Origin: Caprimulgus europaeus
Taxonomy: Eukaryota; Chordata; Aves; Caprimulgiformes; Caprimulgidae
DNA length: 64,000 nt
Direction of reading: 5' to 3'
Assembly: GCA_907165065.1 (NCBI GenBank)
Contig: OU015524.1
Span: 38,817,295-38,881,294 of the forward strand
Shown here: positions 38,901-53,070 of the stretch, in pieces
How the letters are laid out: every line of letters begins with the position of its first letter
Numbering within the stretch: position 1 is the first letter of the stretch
Notes under the pieces: generated by a model
The model's input: the letters and a program-made list of their open reading frames with translations, nothing else
The model's database searches: none
What the model was told of the DNA's origin: nothing
Translations under genes and position numbers: made by a program

Positions 38901-41900
38901 GAAGAGAAGGATGTCATGCCTCTACTCCACTCCAAATTAATAATGCCAAATGCTGCAAGCGTACTGTAATATGATCCATTAGTGGTTTTGCAGTTCCCTC
39001 TCTCCAGTTCTGCTCCAGAAATAGATGCATTTCAGTTCTGTTCCAAAAAAGCAGGAATAATAATAATATTTGCAGAGCTGGGTAAAAGCTAGAATTTCAC
39101 CAAAGGGAACATGAGACTTGCTGACTGTTGTCAGAGGAGAAATTTGTGGAAAGGTTAGGACAGGTTGCACAAAATTTTTAATGGGAGTTCTACAAAACTT
39201 CAAGATATTTAATTTTACCCAAAGACTGTAATATTTTTGCATGTTTCAGGCTTTAGCTTTTCAAGTTTCAGGTTTGTAACTACATCTTGCACACGTTTGG
39301 GAAAAAAAAAAGTGACCATAGCAAACATAACATTTGTCCAAGTGATGATGGCTTTGAAATTCTTAGCAATCAAATATATTGAGCTGCATAGCTAAATATT
39401 TTTATTTGAAGATTGGAGAAGTATGTGTGGGGTTAAGAAGAGAGGAGGTAATTTGCATGACCTATTTTCATTCCATTCCAATCAAAATTGCACCACTTAT
39501 CTGAGTACTAAAAAGGAATGCCTAAAGCACACTTGCATTAAATCATCTATTAATGTCAGGCCAAATTTATGTGGTCTACTGGCTTGTAGGTGGTGACAGC
39601 ACTCTACAAGGGATACCTGTGTTCTGCACACTCGTCAAAAACTTTCATTTTCTAGGATAGCAAAAAGGCCTGAAATATTGGCAGCTGATATGAAGAAAGA
39701 TCTCCAAGACATAAGATGAAGAACTAAGAAAACAGTTTCAAATTCACGTCTTTGCTGTAACTAACTCTGAAGTAACAGTAGTCTCTAATACATCAATGTT
39801 TTTGCACAAGAGGTTAATAGGATGAATTGTTCTTGAAGTGAAATTAAATAATTTTGAATTCAGTCATGGTGTAAAAGATATGTAACCACCAAATTTCATG
39901 GTATCGCAGCAAAATTTGGCTTCTGAGCAAGTACCACAAACAGTTAACTACCTGTCCCCTTTCTTACCTAAATAAGGTAAAGCTTTCCCAAAGACATTCT
40001 AATATGTTTTGATTTCTGTCTGGAACAAAACACCAAAGAATCTTTTTTATCTCAGTTTATTTTGATCCTTCTGATGTCTCCTTCATCTAGTTTTGGTTCT
40101 GTGGCTCGTATGGGAGCTAGTAGTTAGATCCTGAGTGCAATGCAACGTAGAATCGAAGTTGCTGATTTAGTAAAATGTGCAAGCATGTATATATAAGCCA
40201 CAAAAGTCTAGTTTGCAAATGTGCCTTGTAACAGGGCACCTTTCAGTACAGCATTCTGGCAGCAGACACCTTTTCACCTTGTCCTATCTCCTCTTTCCCC
40301 CTCCAATACCCTGTCCAGTGGACAGAGCTGAGGTTTCAGAGCAAGAAGCTCTGCCTACCTGAGAAGCCTGGATGTCATGGACTGTGGCCATGAGCAGCTG
40401 AGTGAAATACGCTCAAGAGACTTGACAGGTCTGTCACTGCCACGGCATACTGTGCTTTTACAGTGTAGCACTGTTGCCATGTTTAGCACTGTTGCTCTAG
40501 CGCTCCATGTGCCAAATGAAGTCATTAGCAGATTTGAGATTTATCAACCATCTGTGCCTGGTATCTGTTCATCCTCAAGTGGGAAAGAGCTATCAGTGTA
40601 AAGCTATAGTGGGATGTAGTGGTGCTGGAAGGTCTCTCGGGTATGTCTTGGTCATTTAAATTAGTGTGCCCCTCATATAGCATTTACTGCCCACCCCTTC
40701 TTCCTGGTTAATGTTTGAGTTTCTTGAGAAGCCTGTTAACATGGGAACTGGTTACACCAATGACCAGGCATACCCAGCCAGCTTTGGTATGAATGAGAAA
40801 CTTAATAATCCATGAAGGGCTTTTTCATATCTTTAATTTACATTACATTGGGTTCATAAATTAGGGAAAAAAAGTGTTAGCTATGGCTTTCCTCCTGGTT
40901 GTGGGTTAGAATACACCAGCTGTGACATACCATTTACAGAAATGGCTGGAGTCATTGTATATCAAAGATGAAAATTATATTGACCCTCTCAGTGCAGTAT
41001 ACCCTTTAGCAGTCCTTCTTGTCAGGGTTTCTTACATGTGCTATAAGAATTGCCTCACTGTGTTGCAGCAATGTACAGGAACACGCGGAGCCAAAATGAT
41101 TGATTATTAGTACTGGTATTTGTTATTTGATCTGTGCAGCAAGTGTTAGGCAATAATGTGTGGGAGTTTTTTTTTTTTTCTTTCCCTTACTCCTTTATTG
41201 ACATTTTCATTGTCTTAGTGTCTGAAATTTCAAATCTGGAATGTCCTGCTATCAAGTCTGAGTCTGTTTTATTTAAATAATTTTAAAGCAATGCTAATGA
41301 AGCCTGAACTGAAAGTAAATTCAGCTCGGTATGTTACCAAACCGAAGCCTTCATACCTTGTCAAATGCAAACACCAAAATAAATCTTCAGGACTGTGGGT
41401 CTGGCACAGATAGAGATTGCTCAGACAGTAGCCCCAGAGTCTTGAGAACAGAGACCTCCTTACAAGGTAAATTTACAGTCTTCATATGTCACTCAGAGAG
41501 GAAATAGAATTGAACAGATTGCAGTAATTTTATTTTTTTTTTGCTGGTATAGTATGCCTGAGAATAATGGTCAGTAAGTAAAGTTGGTTTACTCTCTATG
41601 TGTTTACCAGTCTGGGAAAGATTATGTCTTTCTACTTGGGTTACCTTAATTAGTACAGGGTACCTCTCTAAAACATGTGCAGTCTTTCAAAAAAACAAAT
41701 CTTTTTATTTAATTCAATCAGTTTATGTAATATTGTTTGTTATTTGAAATAGCAGTTCCTTTTAAATAAACTTGCAGGATTTATTGCCATGGATCCAACT
41801 CAAACACTGAGAATTGATTCTTTAAGTTGTTAGTGAACTGTATGACCAATCAGGCTATGATGATAAGCTTTGAGAGCTCTAGGATAGTCCTAAGTTTTGC

Positions 41901-44900
41901 ATTGTGGAGGTTTGAAAAGTCTGTGACTCTCCCCTGAGCATTTTCCTTTGATTCTCATGCTGAGAGATGTGTTGTTTCAGAAGATTTAGAAATGGCAAGG
42001 AATTCAACTTTGCAGCTTTGCAGCTTTGAAGTTCTGAAATATGTGGACATTTTCCCTTATTTGTGGGTATAAAACTCTGAGTACTGTGTTCTGTCTCTAT
42101 ATGTGGATATGGAGGTTTAGTGCTGTGTAGCTGGACAGAGAGGAATTTTTAGAGAAATCAGAAGGGACAAGCTGAACAACAACACAAATTAAATAACTGA
42201 GATAAATGATTCTGCAGGAGTTAGGATGACAAGGGCCATGCCTTTGGAAAGATAACCCATTTCTTGAAGCACCAAATTGCGGGCAATTGTTTATTTTTTT
42301 ATTTTAAAATCTAGGATCACACAGAATCAGAACGTGATTGTAGTACAAGTAATAAGGTGTGTCAGTTAAGGCAAAAAAAAGACCATGCAAGGTAAACATA
42401 AAGCGTGAAAGAAATACTGTCATGCACAAGAAAGATGTTTGTTTTGCCTTGGGTTTTTTTTCATAGAACTGAGTTAGTTAACTTCCAGGCCCAGTAGATT
42501 TTGATCCGTAAATGATTGCCTCAGGAACAAACAGCTTACTTGTCCTCTCCTGCAGCAGTGTTAGATACTCCAGATTTAGCTGTTATTTGGGCTACACATA
42601 AACATCCATCAATCCTAAGAAGCTAGGAAAATGGATTTTTCTTCAGCTGTTCTGTAAAAGAAATGCCTTCTTCCTTTTGTTTCTTGGGAGGTGTGGTCTA
42701 CATCAGCTCTTGTGGTGGACTTTTGGATTGAAATCTCAGAACTCCCCTTGGTAGGACTGATCTGTAACTTTGAGATTTAAAACCTCTTAAAAGTTTACAT
42801 AAATAGAAATGTATAGGAGATTCAGTAGATTTTCAGAGACTTTGTAACAAAGGAAAATAATCTAAAGGAAATCTAAAGGAAAACAAACAACCCCATCCCC
42901 AGTTGACAGACTATGGAGATTTCATATTTAATACCTGTTACTAGCTGCTAACTGTCCATGAAGGATTGTCATTACATTAGAATTTTTCACACCATCAATG
43001 ATCACATCTTCCTCCCATCACCACCATCTAAATTCCTCTGTTTCTCCACTTGCTGAGGACAGAAAGCAGCCATAACAAAGGTTAATATCACTTTAGGTGT
43101 GCATTACTGTTTTTTTCATACCTGAGTTTAAACTTGGGAACGGTTGCCTTCTAGGAGGTTAATCAAACCTCAGAGCATATGAAACTTCTTATGCCCCTGG
43201 TAGGGTTGTGAACAAAATCATGTAGCTCAAAATTCATGAGACCAGTTAGATTTCTGCCTGTGTCTGCTTACTTAAATACCTTTTTAGATCTGGCTCTGTT
43301 TACTTCAGATTCCCAGTCTCATACTTGAAATAGCAAATAATTAGAAATTAGATGGTATTTCACTATCTCACTGGAGTATTAAGATGCAACTGCATACTGT
43401 GAAAATACCTAAAACAGAGAGGTTAAAGTGCCTCACAGCAAACTACTCTTGAAAGAAGCTCTTGACATCTGAATCTCAGAGCATCCATTCATCTCACGTT
43501 TTTCTTTGCATAAATCCTGGTCTAAAAAGCTAATGCATATTTATGAAAAGGAGAGAGTAAAACTATTGCAACTTCTGTATGTAAAACTTTTCACACTATA
43601 GAATACAAAACTTTAATACAAAATGATGAAATAGTCTCTATACAGTGATAAAAATTCACTATTTTTAATGTAAACAGTTTTATGGTAATAATAGGAGATT
43701 TGCAAGGAAGAGGAATTCATTTAGTTCTAAAAGATGTTTGACCTCTGCTACTTCATAATCTGTTAGAGCTAAGGTCCACATAAAATGGCTTTCTTTCTTT
43801 TTCACCTGCAAGGCATTATTTTTTTAATAAATACCAAGATCAAGTCAATATTTTTAGAACCAGGATAATCGCCACTTTAAATGGACTAATTTTTGCTCAG
43901 TTGTCTGACACTTTATATCCAATGCCAGCAGGAAAGAAATAATTAAGATGTATGCTTTTCGTAATTGCTCAGGAATATTTGAATGGGTTACATAAATAAT
44001 AGACTAATCAAAGTATTGTCTAACCATTAAAAAAACCCCACACACCCTACTGCATGTACATTTATTTAAATTAACTTTGCTATCAGAATTTGTGAGAAAT
44101 TTTGAAAGAGGATTTCATTTTTGCCTTATGGTTAATGCTCTCATAAATAATGATTTGTCAATTTATAGGATAAGATATACTATTAAATTGTTCATTGTAC
44201 CTCTTTAAAATAGAGGTGTGCATTTACTGTTCTGAGCAATTACTCTGTGGGTAAAATTGCAACTTTCAAATCTCATTTTCATGTCTGCCAAATACTACTC
44301 TAACTCATTTTCTGTTCTAACAAGAATTAATTATATTAGTAATCTCATGTTATGCATAAGAGACCTGGCACTTTTTCTTGTATATGCAGTATCACACAAT
44401 GTTTCTCTACATAAAATATTTTATTAATATGTCATTGATAACTGACCAATATCTAAATTATCTAAAAAATTAAAAATAGCTGTTAAAAAAAAATCAGATA
44501 TTTAAAAATACATTGGGAATTGGATCCTGGTTCTTGTTTAAGCCCACAGAAATGATACTTGCTAAACATTTACAAAGTACTGAACTATCTTGGAGTTGAA
44601 CACCAAGAAACTTCAGTGTGGTAGTTTAGGGTAGGGCTGTATCTACTTGCAAGCAACTTCCATTCTTCTCCACTCTTTTCTGAAATGACTTTAGCTTTGT
44701 ATGATTGTGTGAGGGAAGAATACAGTATCAAGCTGAATATTTAAGATTAAATTAAAGATTGTATTTCTATTTAATGGCAATTTGGACATACTTTTTTGTG
44801 GGATCTTTTACATGCAAACCAAAATACCCATAACATAAAAGATAGGCTATTGCACAGTCTGTATTTATTTATGCCCATATCATGTTGCCACAGTCAAGGC

Positions 44901-45375
44901 TACTATTTACTTCAAAACTGTTCCATACCATATATATCTTTGGGCTCTACTGGTACTCATTAAAAGGTGCTGTGACAGGCTGGCATCAGCAGAGTCCCAG
45001 CATGGAAACAGTCACTCTTTTAATCAGCAGTCACTGTCATCTGCTATGTTGTCTCTGGGCTGAGCTTCTCAGGCTCTCTGTAGAGTGGCTTTTTTTTTCC
45101 CCCTCTGAACAGGAAAGTAGGGCCTCTGCATGTGTTTAACCCCACATTTTTGCAAGATACTAATATTTCTGCTTTTAATTGAGTGCAGTTTTACAGGAGA
45201 GTGTGTCCCAGATGTGATCACTCTAAAATGAAAGAGCACCAGTGTTGGGCTTGAATGTTTCCCATCCAATTACCAATTGCCCCTTCATTTTATTTTGAAA
45301 GTTTTTTTTTTTTTACTTGCGTATGAGGTTTCCAAATGATTCTTGTAATCCTGGATTTTTTCCTTGTTTTTACAG
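35994..45375. other. SMYD3 intron, no recognisable feature
   Basis: About 9.4 kb of AT-rich intron up to the first exon. It contains small tandem duplications (TTTTGCCTATG twice near 38600, CTTTGCAG three times at 42008-42031), and homopolymer runs near 38204-38221 and 41168-41180. I found no repeat family, RNA gene or exon, including no match to the part of SMYD3 expected just before the exon at 45376. Confidence 0.6.
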
Positions 45376-45443
45376 GTGACCTGTAACTGTTTCACCATCA
45401 GTAATGGAGAGATGCAGGATGTTGGTGTTGGCCTGTATCCCAG
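45376..45443 (+). CDS. SMYD3: SMYD3 internal exon (SET domain, VTCNCFTIS segment)
   Basis: This 68-base exon of a SET/MYND lysine methyltransferase encodes 22 codons plus two bases, and reads VTCNCFTISNGEMQDVGVGL followed by YP. It matches human SMYD3 residues 178-199 without a gap (human VTCNSFTICNAEMQEVGVGL). The acceptor is TTTTTACAG before GTGACC and the donor is AG/GTACTG. The last two bases (AG) pair with the first base of the exon at 47938 to make a Ser codon. The Phe of the CFTI motif corresponds to human F183, which lines the target-lysine channel in the known structure. SMYD1 and SMYD2 have clearly different residues here, so SMYD3 is the best call. The family methylates lysines on histones and on cytoplasmic proteins such as MAP3K2; that role is taken from family knowledge. 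The preceding exon is not in the window. Confidence 0.95.
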
Positions 45444-47937
45444 GTACTGTGGACACTGTTTCATTCACAGGCAAAATCTATGTTAGTTTTTTTTCCCCCA
45501 TTTTCCTAGGTAGCTGTAAGGGCCATCAAAGCAGCAGGTAGCATGTCCAAATGAGAAACTAGGAAATGCAAATAAATTAAAGGAGAATAAAAATTTGATC
45601 AAGTTGAAAACATTCTTAATAGTCCTGATTACAGAGTTAAAACAGTTTAAATAAGATACGTCTTTATATTTTATTTTTATGGAGGTGGTAGTCTTTTCTA
45701 AGAATAAATGCTGACAACAAAAATGTGTGACTGGGACTAGTAAAAGGAAGCCTGTTCAGCGTTGCTTTAGAATACATATATTTTGCAGCTGAGAGCTTTC
45801 TGAACTGGCAATTAAATGAAAAAGGTTGAACCCATTTATTAGTAAATTACCATAACTAAGAAACCAGTAAGGTGAAAAGATAAGCCCCTTGGGAAATGGA
45901 TGTTAGTATTTGAATTATTTCTAATTTGAATTAGAAAAGTACATATCAGGGAAGGCTTGGCCTTCATAGAATTGGTTGCCTCTAATTATTAATGCAGAAA
46001 ATTAGTATGTATAGTTTTAAATTATATTTTACCATCTCAATTTTTTGTTAATGCATGGATGAACTGTGTTTCAATACCTCAGTGGGTGTGTCCCTGTTTC
46101 TTTTTCTACATATGTGTAAGATTTAACTAGGACACAATATCTCGAGGCCTACCTTATGGTAGAGATAAGGGAAAGGCAGTTAGGGGGAAATGAGGATTAG
46201 TGTTATGAGAAGTACTGTAAAAGCCATTTGATTTCATAATGGAATGGAACAAAATCCTTTACAAACTTAGGAACAATGGAACATTATTTTGGAGCATTAT
46301 TATTAGTGAAATGTTTTCCTTTGGTTGAAAAATCCCCTGACTGCAAAGAAAGTGGCTATCTATGTTCTGTGATAATGCACTGCTGAGGGATGCAAGAGTC
46401 TCTTTCCTGACTTAGTTCAGAGTGGTTTGAGTTTTACCATAGCAAATTTCTCTGAGCTGGGAAAATTGTTAACTCAAACCTGTAGTTCCTGAGTCCTAGG
46501 CAAATGCACTTCCAGATGAATTCATATGCTTCCAGATGGAATTATCGTCAACCCACTAGTGTTTCCATGGGATGAAATTTGATTAAAAGTGCTTTGTTTA
46601 GTCTCATTAAGAGGTTGTATATTGTTGCATGGCTTGATAGCTTCAGCATCCCAATTTATTTTCAAATAGATAAAATCCTGTGGCCTTTCTCTGCATCACC
46701 TTGCCATCAGCTTTGGGAGTACCCCCACTGATCTGACAAGAATTTGAATGGATACTCTTTTCCAGTGTACATTATTGGGCTCATGTGGAGATTAAACACA
46801 GATAATTTATTAGGCCAGAAGGGGTATCAAAAAAGTCAGGCTGCTGTTGATAGTTCCTTTTAAGAGTCAAGAACTGAATAAACATGGTTTGGTGCAGGGC
46901 TCTGACCCTAGGCAACATCCTCTATTTTGCCAACAACAGTTGGGATTTTGAGTTTCTGAATCAGGCAGATAGGAAGAGCAAATAAAGGGAGCCAGGAGCT
47001 GGATAAGCCAAAAATCTTTCTTCCAGCCTGAGGATGCCAGAATTGTTCTATCAATGGGTCACTCCCACAGGGAAGAACCCTCAGTCCCACATCTGCTATG
47101 GAACTAATGTTGGCCTGGCAAAGTCAGTTGTTTCTCAGCTAATGAAACACGGGACTCAAAAGTATATAGCAGATGTTGTTGATGTTGTTCTTAACAGTTT
47201 CCTTCAAAAAAGAGGGAAGAGCATGTTTTTGTCAGGAGATCCATGAGCATGTGTGTCTCTTGAGAGTGGCAGCAGCTCCCCAGCAAGCTGTGCCGCTTCA
47301 GCTGTCACACACCACAAGAACAGAGACTGAACCAAAATATGCGTACAACAGAGGCAATGGCTGTATCTCTTCTTTCAACCCTACCCACCAGGTACTTTGG
47401 CCTTGGGACATAGGATACTCCATTTTCTACCTAATATGAAATAGAGGTTGATTGCTGGCCCCTTTGAGCTGCAGTTCCACTGATGGTCAGGGTAACTAAT
47501 AAGGTTAGCACCCTGAAACCGAGTAGAAGCAGCAGAAATAAAACACAGTCCCAAGGTACTAACCTTTTGCTCTGAACTATCCAGGTTGCCTTGTTTCCCA
47601 GTTGCCTGCTTTGCCCTCTCCCCTGAGTCAGGCCTCTTGGAGAGTCACTGGGAGGCCACCACCTCCCTCCCACCCTGAGTACACAGAAGGCAGACACACA
47701 TGAAGAGATCCAGGCATGGCTCCTATTAGCAAAGAATATAAATCTTCTAAGCATTAATTTTCCTTCCCTAACCAAGAGCAGCTGATTTACCAGGGATTTT
47801 ATTTGTTTCGTAACTTAATTGCTTGATACTTCAGATGTAATCATGTTAGCTACTTTTAAAGGATTAGAGCGGAATGGCAGTGGAGACTCCTCTATAAAGT
47901 TCTTTTTCTCTTTTTCCCCCTCTACCACCTCTCACAG
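45444..47937 (+). other. SMYD3: SMYD3 intron (2,494 bases)
   Basis: Phase 2 intron with donor GTACTG and acceptor CTCACAG. The acceptor is preceded by a strong pyrimidine tract at about 47899-47937. No repeat family recognised inside; open frames on both strands near 46908-47775 show no known domain. Confidence 0.85.
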
Positions 47938-48040
47938 CATGTCTTTACTGAACCACAGCTGTGACCCAAACTGCGTGATCGTTTTTGAAGGATACCAGCT
48001 TTTACTTCGCTCCATCCGAGAGATCCAGATTGGTGAAGAG
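47938..48040 (+). CDS. SMYD3: SMYD3 internal exon (SET NHSCDPNC motif)
   Basis: This 103-base exon contributes one base to a split Ser codon and then 34 codons, starting MSLLNHSCDPNC and ending IREIQIGEE. It has the same length as human SMYD3 residues 201-234. It carries the SET signature NHSCDPNC (Asn at 47951-47953, His at 47954-47956), which contacts S-adenosylmethionine. The Cys after NHS corresponds to human C208, a ligand of the post-SET zinc. The acceptor has a strong pyrimidine tract ending CTCACAG and the donor is GAG/GTAATT. Reading on into the intron meets a stop at 48095-48097, so retaining the intron would truncate the protein within the SET domain. Differences from human (V-I-V-F-E-G-Y-Q for S-I-V-F-N-G-P-H) lie outside the catalytic residues. 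Confidence 0.96.
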
Positions 48041-49740
48041 GTAATTAACTTGTCCTCCCTTCCATCACAGACACCTGCAACAATGACATCTCCCTAAATA
48101 AATTCCAGACTGCAGGGCCACCAGCTTAATATTTTGATGATATATTGATGCCACTTTCTAGCACATAGCTATCAGGGGGAAAATGATAAATAGAATCATC
48201 TCTTCACACTGCCTGGGCCCCATAATCATTACTTCTCATAAATCACTCGTAGTCTTGATAAATTCTTGTTCCTCCTTTCCTCCTCTAGGCACTTCATTTT
48301 GTTTGTATTTGAATGTCTTTACCCTGCTGGAAACACTTACAATATTTCTGGGTGGAATGCAGTCATTGCAACAATAAGCATTTGTCAGGCTGCAACCATA
48401 CTGTTGTACTAAACCTTTCACTGACAGTGAAAGTAGCAAGACAAGATTTGTTTTCTTGTCTATTTCACTAGAAAAGACTTAAAAAATATCCTGTTCAAGA
48501 GATTTCTAATTTGAACTAAGGTATTTTCAGCTCTTTTTTTACTACAGCGTTTGTATTACTTTAAAAATAATCATTTGTGGTGAGGTAAGCATTTCAAAAT
48601 AAATGTCTTTTGAAGCAAAATAATACTGAATTTGCTTAGAAAGGCCTGCAAAAATGTGTATATATGTGAATTAATATGCACCAAGGACCTGTGCAGTCCT
48701 AGCTGTCGGGCATTTCAAAATCATGGCCTAGTGTAAATACCATTCCTGACTGTGCTTCAAACTCTGAGAAGGGTATACATATTCTAATTTAGAAGTAGTA
48801 TCTCTTTCCCTCCCTCTGAAGTGTTTTCTGTCTTAAGGTATCCTTTTTCTAGGATAGTAGGCTATCTAAGTAAGTGGTAAAACATTGTGGGGAACCTGTG
48901 GAAATGCTTTTGCCTACTTACTTTTTTGCCAAGAGAAATCTTTTAGGATGCAATAGACTTTTGTGGAGCTATTAAATGTAGACATCTTTCAGTCTGGCAT
49001 TGTTGTTCAAGCCAAATTATAAACACTTTTCTTCCATTTTATCCATATACCATAACTTTCCTCTTGGCTTCCCGGTTAACTAAGAAGGATTGTTTATTTT
49101 AAAATACAGTAGATTTTAATGACTTCCCAGGATGCATTTGGGCTAATTATTTGAGTTCTAAATTCTGAAGCTATCTTTTTTTTATGTATGTGGATACATT
49201 TTCCTAGGTAAATTTCATAAAGCAATTCTTTGTAACAAGCAGCTTTTATAGAGTTGGAGAGGCCCTCGGGTAGCCCTGGGTGGTTTTGGAGTGAGAAGTG
49301 AAGTAGAATTCCCTTGCAGGCATGACCACCATGCAGACCGTGCTATGGCTATGAAGCCATGACCCAAGTTTTAGACTTGGTCTAAACACTTTAGTGTTAA
49401 TGGTCTGTAACCCAAAGAAGTCTTTAGGTTAAAATCAGTGGTGAAGCAGATATGGTATAAGTTACAAGTCATTTGTGAGGCAGTCAGGAAATAAATAAAA
49501 GTTATAAAGCAGGGCAGCTAGAACCAGTTTGTTTGCAGTGACTTTGGCAGTTGTGTGAACACTGGCTTTAAAATGACTGCACCTTATGTGGGCGTATTTT
49601 CTAAAAAAATTTGCTCCAATAAGGCAGTAGAATAAGGTCAGAATTTTCCAGAGAGCTCAGGTTCTGGTGTCTTTGTTGCAACTGTTGCTTCTGGGTTTTG
49701 GTACTGAAAGGAAAACTTGTCTTAAGAAACTTGTAAGATT

Positions 49741-49767
49741 TTATATATATATATATACACATATACA
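49741..49767. repeat. (TA)n dinucleotide microsatellite
   Basis: TTATATATATATATATACAC followed by ATATACA: about seven TA units passing into a short CA/TA mix. Intronic and short. Confidence 0.9.
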
Positions 49768-52439
49768 GTGTGTTAAAGCAGGTGCCCACTTGACTCACCT
49801 GGAAATAGAAGTCTTGGTCTGAGATACGTGCTTCTTTGAATAATGATGTGTCTAAGGAATAAAATGGGCATAAGTGAGAAAGTAAAGCTACAAAGTGCTT
49901 GCCCAGCTGGTAATGATCACCACTAAATTTAAGTGTTTTCTATCCTGCAACTGATATAAAGGAATGAAACAGGGAGCAGAGGAGAGGACAAAAGAAGTGA
50001 AAGGAAGACAAAGCTTGGGAGTAACTGTTGGTCTCCATGCATACATTGGGGTTCAAGGTGGCTAGAAAGGGTCTCCTAACTCTGTAGAGTCAACTCTGTA
50101 CCAGGTTTTTGAGCATAATTGAATCTAATGGCAGGAAGGAAGAAGTAAAAGATTTTTGTGGGGATTTTATTCTGTTTTTCCCTACTTAAAATACTACAGG
50201 TCTTTCTGAAACTTGCTTCCAGCAGCTCAACTAATTATAACACCTTTTTGCTCAAGATAATGTTAGTTGCAGTGCTGACTATCACAGCTTTTGTAATTTT
50301 AGGTGATGTTACTTTGACAGTACACAAAGCTTTCATTTTCTTGCACTTTCTTCTTTGCAAAAATGAAATTTAAGTATTGTGAAGAAAGTAAGATACGGGG
50401 AAGGAATATAAGAAAGCAAAAAGTATTCTCCTAGAGATCACCAGGGCTCCTTCAGTGATAAGGTAGACTATCAGATAATTTACTTTCTCAAAAAGATAAG
50501 CAGCCTTCTCTAAAGAGGTCTTCATCATTTCCCTACCCTTAAGTAACCACTTTAAAAGGCATCAAGATGTATGCCATAATTTCAATTGACTTTTTGTAAA
50601 TTACTGTGTCTACCTAGTGTTTTGCAGGCAGACATGAGCTCATTTTGCTTGTTCTCCAAACAGAAGTTGTATAGCTATGGTTAGTTCAGTGCATAGCTCA
50701 AATCAATTAGTCCTACTGAGAGACAGAGTAAGATGAGGTCCAGTTCTCCTATAAAATTGGTGCATGGCTTCAGAGTTCAGTTAAAGCAAATTTGTATCTT
50801 CCTGCAGAAAGCTGCGCAACAGACTACTCTTACAGAGCGACTAATTTTAAAAATTAGTACGAAATACAAATCATAATTTCAGATGACCAGCAATGAAATC
50901 TATTTTCATTATAGATTTCAACCAAGATATGTAATATTTCTGTTATTATAGTTCTATGAGGAGAAATTTTGTATCTGTGTATATTTGACACATTATATTT
51001 TGTCACATTACATTTTTAAAAACATTTTTTTCCCTTGAGTTAGAAGGCATTTTGATCCTATATGCCAAAACCGAAAGAGCACAGACTGTACACCACTTAT
51101 ATAACTGTCTCACGAACAGATTTTTGACCATGACCCTCCGTGAGACCCATGATTGCAAAAACAAGAGGACTCACTTTTTTCCCCTGCTGTTTGCATTAAA
51201 ATAATTTATTTTAAATTTCTACAAAATCTTCTATCTAGAATTTTTGTATATTATAACCTGCTACAAAAAGCATAAATTACGTCCACTGCAGCATGGCAGT
51301 ACTGGAAAATTGTGTCCACCTCATTTGGCAGATGAAGGACATGAGAAACTAACCACCATGCTCATGGTTAAAGAATTTCTGCGTCAAAGCAAGAAGCAGG
51401 GCTCAGACAGCACTGCATTTCTAAGGAGAAAGTCTTGAGAGTCAATGAGTCTCATGGCTGTTAAATAATTCCCTGCCTTCATAAATGTTATTTAATATAT
51501 ATTCTCCATTTTGGGGGAAAAGATTTACTGCATTCTTTATAAGCAAAGCAATAAAGAAGCAAGCTTTGGTCAGCTGAAATAATGTTTCAATTAATACCAT
51601 ACGTCCCCCATGCAAATGCCATTAAGACAACCTTTGATAAATAGGCATGTTTCCTAAATATGTACAAGTTAAATGAGCCTTGCATCTAATGAAGGGATCC
51701 AAAATTAAAACAAGTGTAGGAGAGAGACTTCAATACAGAATTTTTATGTTTAAACGATTAAATGATTAGTATAGACTTAGTCACTGTTAGGTTGGTCATG
51801 TTTCTAAATATTCTAGTTACATTTTCCCACTGAGTCTGCCAGCTACAAACATTTTTTTTACTTACAGATTTCTGCTGGCAGGACTGGGAATTTGGACTGG
51901 AGCCTCTGACAGCAAAAGAAACCCTAAGTTGCTGAAAGGAGGTATCAATGTGACAAGGCCTCTTGTCCTCCTCCTTCTACTCAGTCACATGCTCTAATCC
52001 AGAGTGGGTTGTCACATGACTGTTCATATCCACAAATGTTTAGTAACTTCTGAAAAAGAAATTACTGATTTAATACTTTTTCCTACTTCCAAGATTTCTG
52101 CAACATGAATGAAAAAAAAAAAAAAAAGCTAAAATTGAAAAGAAATAAAGGGATGAACCCTGTAGGCTGAAGATAGATAAAGCATGTTCAATATTTGCTA
52201 TGGGTTTGTTTTGCAATATTAGAACTGAACCCTGCCTAAGAATGGGTTCAACACTAATGACAGGGTTTAAATAATTGTCTTAAGTATTTTAGCAAAGAAT
52301 AGACTAATCTCACATTAATTATTTACCCCTGAAGATTCCTATTGTTTTGCACTGTGCCTGAACTTGATTAAATCCCTTTTACTGCTGGATGCCACCTGAA
52401 CCTAAGGCCCAGTAGGACATGGGTCAGAACCAGTGATTT

Positions 52440-53070
52440 TTATGCAGAGAATAAGAGATAGAGAACAAGACAGTTTGCAGAATGATTTTGACAGAAAGCG
52501 CTTGTGAGTTGCAAAGAGACATGAAGATCAGAGGCTTGTGATGGGAGAGGGAAATATAGCTTGGAATGGCTGAAGGATGAGGTTAGGATTTCAGCTTCAC
52601 TGGAAACTTCTTTGTGGGAAGGGAGACATATCTTTCTTACCACACCAGGGGAGATGTAGAGTAGGACCAGCTGGGGAAAGAAATGAGGACAAAGTTGGTG
52701 GGATCACTGAAGATGATTGAGAAAACAGAGTAGGGCAACAAGGACTGTTAACTTGGGAGAGTAAGAGTGCTGATGATCAAATACAGGGAAAAGGTGTAAG
52801 ATGAGGCATGCAGGGGAGGTAGAAGGACAGATCTGGGACTGGCAGGATGACAAAATTGGCCCATGGTTCCAAGAATAGCTATGTAAGGAGCTAGAACTGG
52901 GAGCTAGCAAACAGGTTCAGATAACCAGGTGTGGAGAATAAGACTGGAAAATGATACTCATGTCCAGGGGCAAAGAAGAGAGAGAATGAGAAGAGGGACA
53001 GATTGGAGAGAATGGGGCAGAAGAGACTACACTTGGGAGAAAAGAGTGGAAAAGAAATAGGTAAAAACAA
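52440..53070. repeat. Purine-rich, repeat-like stretch (possible decayed minisatellite)
   Basis: Some 600 bases are strongly biased to A and G on the SMYD3 sense strand, with recurring related phrases such as GAGGACAAAGTTGGTGGGAT, GAAGGACAGATCTGGGACTG and GAGGGACAGATTGGAGAGAA. No exact unit can be defined by eye and no transposon family was recognised. Its C-T-rich complement gives one open frame of 68 codons without known homology. Confidence 0.4.

Noticed and set aside
42008-42031. Three copies of CTTTGCAG as a regulatory array
   Set aside because: Only 24 bases and three units, consistent with replication slippage.
46908-47775. Open frames of 60-114 codons as a possible nested gene
   Set aside because: No recognisable domain, no CpG-rich promoter, and the frames lie in the short intron between two SMYD3 exons.
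47819-48097. A separate 92-codon gene beginning MLDTSD
   Set aside because: Only 47938-48040 matches a protein family (SMYD3); the rest is read-through into the flanking introns.
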